Shown here piece after piece: positions 56,427 through 64,000 of a stretch of DNA of 64,000 nt. Below the pieces are notes generated by a model. That model did no database searches. It was not told the origin of the DNA and saw only the letters and a list, made by a program, of their open reading frames with translations. The stretch is from Brachycybe producta (lineage: Eukaryota; Arthropoda; Diplopoda; Playtdesmida; Andrognathidae). The stretch spans positions 2,310,001 to 2,374,000 of the forward strand of contig JAUPFP010000026.1 in assembly GCA_036925085.1 (NCBI GenBank), read 5' to 3'. Numbering within the stretch: position 1 is the stretch's first letter; each line of letters opens with the position of its first letter. Made by a program: the position numbers and the translations under genes.

Positions 56427-56444
56427 TACCCGGCGCCTCCACCA
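56427..56444 (-). promoter_or_regulatory. G2 primer-binding site
   Basis: Two bases after the 5' LTR the minus strand reads TGGTGGAGGCGCCGGGTA, complementary to a tRNA 3' end (…CCTCCACCA). The tRNA species was not assigned. The truncated element at 8782 has TGGTGGAGGTGCCGAG in the same place. Confidence 0.75.
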
Positions 56445-56446
56445 AT

Positions 56447-57242
56447 TGTAACGTCCCGCCGGACCGTTACAATACCCCAGTAAGTTCCACGTAAAAAAAC
56501 ACGAAAAACTTACCGCACAACCGGCTCCTCACGGGGACGGGACCGTACCCGTAGCCGTCTCCCACACGGTGCTCCCCGGGTTGTGTCGGCTCCAGGAGCC
56601 ACCCACGACGGACACGACGAAAAACCACGCCGCCACGCCGAGAATATCGCGGTAGAACTCCGGTTCTACCGCGAGCCGACACGAAGACCGGCCGAAACAA
56701 GTCGGAAAGACGGTGGTGTTTCCCCAATACCAGAAACCCACCCTCCGCGGTACTTCCCCAAGAAAAGACACAGACACACGAGGTAAGATGAAATAAACAG
56801 TGTTTAATTGAACACTTACGACGTGAATGATGATAAGGCAGTGATAACAATATTCACACAACTTGGCTGGTAAACTTCTACCAGCCAAGCCCCCATAAAT
56901 ATATACACAAGGCAAAGGCCAACAGGCCAAAAGATGAACAAGATGAGGCACTGGCCAGTGGAGGTCTCCTTGACCTCCACCCACAGGTCTAGTCAGGTTC
57001 AAGTCCTACAACCAACTGCCCAGATCCTGTGGCTGACTAGGCCACAGGAAACCTCCAAGCAACTCCACCTGGAGGGGACAGAGGTCACTTCTGACCTCTC
57101 ACCCATAGACTTCATGGTGAGAGGTCTGCTGGCACCAAAATGGCGTCCGTCCCAACAGCCTACTGTAGCTGTCAGGCAGACCACCATAGGGAAATTCGTC
57201 TGCTCAATCAAAATTAAAAATTGAGCAGACCAGGTTGCCACA
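56447..57242 (-). mobile_element. G2 5' LTR
   Basis: 796 bp, same length as the 3' LTR and differing at one noticed position. The LTR-internal hairpin is at about 56648-56673. Confidence 0.95.
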
Positions 57243-59119
57243 TAATTGAATTAGCTACTACGAACACTATTCAAGTTACAGTTAACAAAGGGGTAGGTCA
57301 AGGAGTACCCATGTCTCCAACATTGTTCAACCTAGCAACAGACCACATTATTCGTGAAGTCGCAGAGTTTGAAATGGCTGAAACACATGGATTCAACATA
57401 TCTGATGATGTCGGCAATGTTTCAGCAATGGCATTTGCTGATGACATTGCTCTATTATGCAAATCGGAAGAGTCAGCCGAAGTTCTAGTTGGCATCGTAA
57501 AACGGAGAATGGAAGAAATTGGATTAGAGATTAATTTCAGGAAAAGCATTTCTATTGTCATTAAATCTGGAAAACTCGAGCAAACACTGCTTGCACTATC
57601 GGCCGGGTCGTCATATCTTCATGAAATCTCCAGACTGTAGTCTGGTGACACAATCAAGTACCTAGGTGTTGACTTCACACGAGAAATTGTTCTCGACAAA
57701 ACGAAGATTCTGGAAGAACTGAGTTCCGTTCTTGATTGTTTGGTGTTGTCTGAACTTCTCCAGCCCGATCAAAAAATTAAAATTATTAATCAATTCATAT
57801 GGCCAAAGATCGTATACCCATTGCAATGTGCTCCGCTGTCACAACTCACAAATGATTTTCTAACCGAGATTGATAGATTTATTCGAGGAGCAGCCAAGCA
57901 AATTATTCAAATACCAATGGAAACGCCCGATGAAATGTTTTATGCACCACGTAAGTTCAGAGGACTTGGAATTGTTCGTGCATCATGGGAAGCATTTTTA
58001 CAACACAAGAATGTATGCACCAGTCTGGAAAAGTCAAGGCTTGACATATTGCAGACAAGAAATCTTAATGAAGAACGAGTACATTGTCTAAACAAATTAA
58101 ATCTGGGTACGGACCAAATTAGTAGCATACCCGATGAGAACATAGCTAACATTTCCGGAAGCCATGCCGTATCCTTACAATATGTCTCAAGTCACACACC
58201 GAAGCCAGACACACCTTTGGAAATCCTCGCCCACACCATCAGAAAACCATGCCACACAATCAGAAAACATTGTCACAGCTTCAGAAAACCAAGTCACACT
58301 GGCAGAAAACCTTCCCTTACATCCCAACATTGGAAACCAGACAAGCTCAATTTCAACATACAATATTAAGAAGTTACGAACTCAACTACGGTTGAGATCT
58401 TTTGAGAAATGGTGTGAAATGCCAGTTAAAGGGGCAGGTGCTCAGTTATATGCTGACTGTCCAAAATCTAACAAATGGATAATGTCGCATGATGGATTTT
58501 CATTAAGCGAATGGACTAATGTGATGAAGCTGAATACAAATTGCGTTGCAGTTCGTGGTAACAAAGGCAGATCAGAGGTGACAAGCTCATGCAGACATCA
58601 GCCATGCATGAAGAAACCCTTACCCACGTCCTTCAAGTCTGTCCACATGGCGAATTGCTGCGCAATCTGAGACATCATCACATTTGAGACATTCTCCACT
58701 CTGCGCTTGAAAAGGTTGGGCTCGAAGTTCACTCCGAAGTTCACTGCGAATCAAACTCGGAAAATCGTCGAATAGACTTGGTGGTAATATATAGACACAG
58801 TGTCATCTACAAGAGTAAAAAATCAGGATTTCTAATCGACCCGACCATCCGCTTTGAACTCAATACAAATCAAGCTGAAGATGTCAACATGGAAAAACGA
58901 AACATATACATTCCTCATGTCCAGTATTTTAAACACAAGTATGGCATCGATAACTGGGAAGTCTACGGCCTGCTCTTTGGATCTCGTGGCTCGATTTCTA
59001 AATTCACGCAAAACATCTTACAACTTTTCAAACTCAATGACAATGACACCTTAAAGGCTCTGGTGACATCAATCCTACGCGACTCACTTGGAATTGTTCA
59101 CCATCATCTCTATGGCTAA
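57243..59119 (+). pseudogene. R2-clade LINE ORF, C-terminal half
   Basis: RT resumes with KGVGQGVPMSPTLFN and the catalytic AFADDIALLC (near 57432). A TAG stop interrupts at 57638. The thumb region FIWPKIVYPLQC and FRGLGI follow. A repeat of about 24 bp encodes SENxxT-type units (58216-58310). The C-terminal zinc knuckle ETLTHVLQVCPHGELLRNLRHH lies near 58611-58680 after a frameshift. A restriction-like endonuclease follows: RRIDLVVI, FLIDPTIRFE, KRNIYIPHVQYFKHKYG (58760-58990). Endonuclease plus C2H2 finger place it in the R2-like clade rather than the APE-endonuclease LINEs. Stops and frameshifts mark it dead. Confidence 0.8.
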
Positions 59120-59257
59120 ACATGCGATTAATTGTAACTTATCTATGCGATTTTAAATAGTCAACAAACTAATGTTCTTTGAATTGATCTGGTATACTGT
59201 GTATCTTTGCAACCTCGTATTGGCGAGGCAGTCTACTCAATAAAGTAGTTCATCATC

Positions 59258-59460
59258 ATCATCTCTCTTTCTCTCCTCCCCTCTACACTTTTCAACCTTT
59301 TCCCCCTCTTCAATTTAATATCATGGGGTTCTTCGATGGGGAGTGTGCAACATATAGTTGACCTTGAGAGAAAAAAAGCAGTTCATTTATTCAAATTTAT
59401 ATAAATTTCGATGTTATTCACAGACACACAGACCTGGGATATTATATACAGTATATAATT
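59258..59460 (+). repeat. Composite repeat, right part
   Basis: Continues the unit broken at about 44040: C/T-rich block, ATATAGTTGACCTTGAGA, AAATTTATATAAATTTCG and a terminal TATAT tract. Confidence 0.75.
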
Positions 59461-60394
59461 ATTATTGTTTTTATTAGTACGATGGCAAAAGGCGCTTAGC
59501 ACCTGTGATGCCAACGACTGCTGCAAATTCACTGGCTTTTTCCACCATGGAATCCAATATTCAATAACATTTAAATTTTCAAACAAAAAAAATATGTTCA
59601 AAGTTGGGTAAGTCTACTCATATATATTTTATTATCCTGTTTACAACTACAAATGTGTAGTTTTTTATAGTTTTCGAAATACTCATCTTCAAACAAAATG
59701 CAATTTCTCTACCACCCGGGATTTTATAAAAAATGACTGATCGATATACCCGACGACATTCTGCAAGTTGCTTTGCAGTCAGTACAAAGAATTTGACATT
59801 AAGAGAAATGGTGCATGAGAAATGAAAATAACTCAAAACTTCACAAAAAAATGATTTTTGGTCAAAGAAGCCAGGGTTAAAAAATTCAAGATATATTTTT
59901 TTACACTTGTAATTCGGTTGTTGGGGTGGTTGGGGGTGAACATGTTTCAATTGTTAACCTATTTAACTGGAAAGGCATGCTTTGATGGTATTTTTTTTTA
60001 TTCAGGTTGATATGTATTTTATTTAAAATTTACTTTGTACGTCATAACAGTTTTTTTACTGGTAATTTTCTTCAAAGGAGGTTTAAAGAAAAGTTGAATA
60101 ATTTCAATTTTTTTAAAACCACTTTTTTTGGCAAATATTGGGCGAAATGTTGCTGTTATTAGACGTCGTGTCGATTTTCATTTCTCCAAGTTGTCATTTT
60201 TACGTCATTGTACAAGCAGTAAAACTAATAAAAATGCATTAGTACATTTCTCCACAGGAAACTTGTTATTTTTCTCCAGTTAAAATTTTCACGGAGTGCA
60301 AATCTTCGCCCCAGTTGAGCTAGGCACGTACTGGCTACAAAATTCTCGGTAGGCAGTATCCGGCATTCGCGCTTCGCCTCCCTTCCAATATTAT
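59461..60394. other. Interval without recognised gene
   Basis: AT-rich. The stretch with TATAGTTTTCGAAATACTCA (about 59668) resembles one near 62126, so part is repeat-derived. Confidence 0.4.
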
Positions 60395-60777
60395 ATATAT
60401 AATATCCCCGGTCTGTGTGTCTATCTGTCTATCTATCTGTCTGAAGTAACGCTGTAAAACCATTGAAGCACATCGGAATTTATATAAATTTAAATAAATG
60501 AAGAAAAGAACAGCTTTTTTTTCTCAATGTTGCACCCTTCCCATCCAAGAACCCCATGATAATAAATTGGAGAGGGGAAAAGGTAGGAAAGTGTAGAGGG
60601 GGAGAGAAGGAAACGTGGAGGGGGAGAGAAGGAAACGTGGAGGGGGAAAAAGTGGGAGGGGGTGACTGAAATTGAAATGAAAGGAGTAAAAAAGGAACAA
60701 ACGACGCACATGTGCACACCAGAGAAAATGAAAAACTCATTTTCTCTTTCAAATATAAAAAGGGGAGGGGATAATAG
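60395..60777 (-). repeat. Composite repeat, reverse copy, part 1
   Basis: Minus orientation. Contains a GTCT/ATCT microsatellite (60411-60440), AAATTTATATAAATTCC (complement) and the G/A-rich block. Split from its other half (61465-61673) by a solo LTR. Confidence 0.75.
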
Positions 60778-61464
60778 TGTGAGCATTTGACATCAACCCA
60801 TTTTTATTACCAACCTTTAGATGACATTTTCCACATTTCGTTTCCTCTCTGAACAGTATGACACCTGCACAGAGAAGATCCGAGCTGTAGAGAGAGCTGG
60901 ATGGAGACAGATTGTAGTCACTCTTCTGCATGGGGGTGAAATCGATGCAGGAGAGTGGCGGCCATCTCTCTCTCTTCCGGTTGATGCTGATATACATCTT
61001 CTCCATCGGTATACCGACAAGAGAAGATGTTGTAGCTGCTGAGAATCGTATAGCTCCTGCCGTATGAAGCCTCCGGCCTCTGAAGAGAAGTTAGTTACAT
61101 AGAGACAAAAGGACAATGCTGTTTCTTATTACAACACTTTTATTCATCACTTGCAAGAAACACAGAATACAAGGATGAATATTAATGATACTAACGGTAA
61201 ATCCTCAGGCCCATGATTCGGAATAATATCTCGTAATACAGGCAAAGGAAAGAACTGAGGAACAAAGAGGAACACGGTCCTTTTATACCTTGGACCTGTG
61301 TACACCTGCGGTAACCAGGTCCAAGTGACCATGGTCCTTTATGTATCAATCCGCCGCTTGGGCATGAGTCAGAAAGGTGAGTCAGAGAGGAGGGAGGGAC
61401 GGTTGAGAGTTGTTTACCCCCCAGGCTATGGTTTTGGCGGGATCACGATTTACAGGGTGTTACA
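60778..61464 (-). mobile_element. Solo LTR of the G1 Gypsy family (copy D)
   Basis: 687 bp. On the minus strand it starts TGTAACACC and ends CTCACA, nearly identical to the G1 LTR at 29996. The perfect 4-bp duplication ATAG (60774-60777, 61465-61468) and the interrupted composite repeat confirm insertion at this site. Confidence 0.9.
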
Positions 61465-61673
61465 ATAGTAGCAAAATTAAACTACAGTTTATCACAGGCA
61501 ATTGTGCCCAGCATTAGAATTTCTTTTGCTCAGCCCTTTTATAAACGTCATCAATTCCTAATTGGGTTTGTTACATGGTCTGACGTCATAAAAGGGCGGA
61601 GGAAAAGAAATTCTAATGCTGGGCACAATTGCCCGTGAAATTTGCTCCCGTCATTTATGACGGGTTACCCCAC
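61465..61673 (-). repeat. Composite repeat, reverse copy, part 2
   Basis: Continues 60395-60777. Includes an M3 palindrome (about 61492-61637) and ends, on the minus strand start, with ACTAGTGGGGTAACCCGTC. Confidence 0.75.
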
Positions 61674-62570
61674 TAGTATATATATATTTTAGTGGCAAGC
61701 GAAGCGAACCCAAAAAAATAGCAACATTTTTTCATTATAGCACCATACATGTAAACACGTATGAAATCAAAATAGTTTTTTAAAATTTTGGTAACTGTAA
61801 ATTTACATATCACAGTTACGAAAAAGGCTCTCGAGGTCCATCCAGTTTTGAGAAGTTCTCGAGGACTTCACGAGTTCGGTATGCTTAGGGAGCCCCCTCT
61901 TAGCTGTCAAAGCTCCCAAGGCTCCCAATGACCTTCCAGTTTGGAGAGGTTTTTGAATGCCTCGCAGTTTCGAGAACCATCCCGACACCTTCACAATTTT
62001 GTTTGGTTGCTGTTAGGTTATTTAACCTATAACTTTTTTAATTTTCAAGTAATTAAAGTATTGTTAGAATTGTATATTTTAATGTACTGTTAACAATTAG
62101 CTTAAATTAGAAAAATGTAGGTGGTTATAGTTTTTGAAATACGTACCTCTAAACACATATTACGTGCGCCACTCGACAAGTGTAGAAAAGTAAATGCTTG
62201 ACGCACCGGTGCCTGGAAGGACCGGCGCAGGTGGCATTTGCCGCCTTGCCACCTGGGCCAGTACGTTGCTACCAGTGGCAACAAAACCTTACGATTGATG
62301 AACAAAATTGCAAAGGTGTCATCATGCCGGGATGTTTTCGAAAAACTGCCAGGCACCCCAAAAGCTTTTCTAAACTTGAAGGCCCTGGGAGTCTATCAAA
62401 ACTAAGAAAATAGAAACAATGAAACCCAATTGGGAACTTCACCTGTTCGGTTCTATATTAAGTTTCTTATTTTTGTGGCTCGCTACGCTCACCACTAGTA
62501 GATATTGTCGACCTACAATTTTGGAGCCAGTAAGTGTCCCCAACTATGGTTATTAAATTGGTAGTCTGTT
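61674..62570. repeat. Unclassified interspersed repeat
   Basis: Bounded by GTGGCAAGCGAAGCGAACCC near 61692 and GTGGCTCGCTACGCTCACCA near 62476. The interior has alternating CTCGAGG and CTCCCAAGG segments. No coding similarity. Confidence 0.4.
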
Positions 62571-63223
62571 TAAGCCGGTATTACACTAGCAACTTTTAAT
62601 GCAATCAAATGTGCAATGTGACATGCAACTCCCTTGTTTATAGTGTGATGTGACATGCAACTGGATAAAACTTTCCTTTTAACTAGTGTGAGACTCAGTC
62701 TCACAGAGTTGAACAGGTTCAACTTCTGACAGACTTTTCAAGTAAACTTTCTGACAAACAACCAATTAGGCCGTTTGCCGCGATTTCCAGGTTTCATGAC
62801 TTCCGGTTTGTGAACTTCTTGTTAGTTGATCACAATATGGACACACAAACCAAGGGGGTAGACATTGAAGAAAATCACATGTACGATTTTCACTAAGATT
62901 CACAGCAGATCGTGTGGATGGAAAGTCATTTTACTTTTTAGCTGCATTTTACTGGATATCCAGAATAGAATTTGAAATTTTAAATTTCAGTAAAACGCTT
63001 ATTAAAAGTAAGATGGCTTCCGACACCGTGCGAGATTCACCCGATTGTCGGCCCGGCCTTGACATAAACGAAGTTTGAAAAAATTGATTGGCAAACTAGG
63101 TTGCAAATTGTGATATAGAAGTTTATTACAAAGTGTCAAAGTTCTATTTGCAAGTCACAGCACAGGTTGCATTGCAAGGTTAGGTGAATTGCATTGGAGG
63201 TTGCTAGAGTGATAGCGGCTTAA
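62571..63223. mobile_element. MITE with TAAGCCGNTATTAC ends
   Basis: The left end TAAGCCGGTATTACACTAGC and the right end GTTGCTAGAGTGATAGCGGC are imperfect inverted repeats. A fragment occurs at 2306. Internal small palindromes (GTGAGACTCAGTCTCAC near 62686). Confidence 0.65.
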
Positions 63224-63576
63224 CGATTCTATAAAACTGTTAGTAATAAATTATTCATACATTTGTATGCAAACTGACATTTTTCAGACTCTTCAAAGCC
63301 ATATTTTTTTTTACTGAATGGTCACAATCGATATTTCTACATGACTTAAGTATCTCTATGACAATGAAAGTATGAAAATGACACGGCAGTATTTGCTGGC
63401 ACGTTTATCTTCATATTTTGACCCGTGCATACAATAAATATACCCTGTTAGTACATGTAAACAATATTTGAAATTTGTAAATAATTACATTGGTTTTCAT
63501 GTGTAAACAGTAAAAACGCCTCTCGAACTCTGATTAATTCTGTCTTCCATGTGCAAAATGAGGAAAAGTATGAATG
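63224..63576. other. Interval without recognised gene
   Basis: AT-rich, no recognised feature. Confidence 0.4.
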
Positions 63577-64000
63577 TACTAGTGGGGTAACCCGTCATAA
63601 ATGACGGGAGCAAAATTCACAGGCAATTGTGCGCATGCGCGACGTTTGTTCCTTTTTCATCCCCTCCCACTTTTCCCCCCTCCATTTTCTCTCTCTCTCT
63701 CCTCTACACTTTCCAACCTTTTCCCCTCTCCAATTTAATATTTTGGGGCTCTTGGATGACAAGGGTGCAACATATAGTTGACCTTGAGAAATAAAAAGTT
63801 GTTCATTTCTTCATTTATTTAAATTTATATAAATTCCTACGTGCTTCAAGGTTTTTGTACAGCGTTACTCCACACACACACAGACCTGGGATATTATATA
63901 TATAACTAGTGGGGTAACCCGTCATAAATGACGGGAGCCAAATTTACAGGTAATTGTGTCCTGCCTTAGAATTTCTTTTCCTCCGCCCTTTTATGACGTC
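63577..64000 (+). repeat. Composite repeats, one internally deleted unit plus the start of another
   Basis: The unit at 63577-63904 starts ACTAGTGGGGTAACCCG but lacks the M3 palindrome. It ends in TATATATA and is followed directly by a second unit that runs off the window with the palindrome's left arm. Confidence 0.8.

Larger units (their letters stand above)
45794..57242 (-). mobile_element. Gypsy/Ty3-type LTR retrotransposon G2, recent but RT-deleted
   Basis: An 11,449-bp element on the minus strand. The order in element orientation is 5' LTR (57242-56447), primer-binding site, hairpin leader, gag, -1 frameshift signal, protease, deleted RT, integrase, hairpin spacer, large third ORF, polypurine tract, 3' LTR (46589-45794). 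The target duplication is TAAT (45790-45793, 57243-57246). ATAAT is also possible if the LTR is read without its terminal A. Confidence 0.93.
44049..59257 (+). mobile_element. R2-clade (restriction-like endonuclease) LINE, split by element G2
   Basis: A non-LTR retrotransposon with N-terminal C2H2 finger, RT and C-terminal restriction-like endonuclease. Element G2 (45794-57242) interrupts it inside the RT. The duplicated TAAT flanks G2 and the LINE frame resumes after it. The 3' end is AATAAAGTAGTTCATCATCA near 59240. The 5' UTR start is inferred from the break in the composite repeat. Confidence 0.75.

Overview
The window is an animal (metazoan) genome segment: AT-rich, intron-containing, and packed with interspersed repeats. 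One host gene is convincing. It is a class A G-protein-coupled receptor of the vasopressin/oxytocin-receptor type on the minus strand, in two coding exons (33986-32855 and 20493-20213) joined by a 12.4-kb phase-1 intron. This receptor type points to a bilaterian invertebrate, probably marine; the species cannot be fixed from the sequence. Almost everything else is transposon-derived.

Layout. 1-3.8 kb: 5'-truncated IS630/Tc1-type transposase pseudogene, a solo LTR, and a processed-looking fragment of a conserved unknown family. 5.7-7.6 kb: a tandem duplication and foldback MITEs. 8.0-9.2 kb: LTR plus hairpin-rich leader of a truncated Gypsy element, abutting a LINE 3' end with an RNase H domain (to about 10.6 kb). 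11.2-14.3 kb and 15.9-18.9 kb: two copies, in opposite orientation, of one CR1/L2-type LINE. 18.9-20.1 kb: palindromic repeats. 20.2-34.0 kb: the receptor gene, whose intron holds Gypsy element G1 (about 23.4-30.7 kb, antisense to the gene) and nested MITEs. 34.7-39 kb: hAT-like MITE, a large palindrome and a minisatellite foldback element. 40.2-43.1 kb: 3' part of Gypsy element G3. 43.1-64 kb: a three-level nest. A composite microsatellite-bearing repeat is split by an R2-clade LINE (about 44.05-59.26 kb), which is split by Gypsy element G2 (45794-57242). More composite repeats, a solo LTR and MITEs follow.

The most interesting object is G2. Its 796-bp LTRs differ at about one position, so it inserted recently, yet its pol lacks the RT catalytic core and RNase H. 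It carries a textbook -1 frameshift signal at the gag/pol junction. It has two periodic arrays of short hairpins: seven spaced about 60-82 bp in the leader, and three 132-bp units, each with two hairpins, between pol and a large third ORF. The C-terminal part of that third ORF is clearly related to a third ORF in the otherwise distant element G1, and I do not recognise its family. The leader hairpins recur in the truncated element at 8.8-9.2 kb with changed bases on both sides of the stems, which suggests selection on RNA structure. Together these suggest a Gypsy group with an accessory ORF and structured RNA elements.
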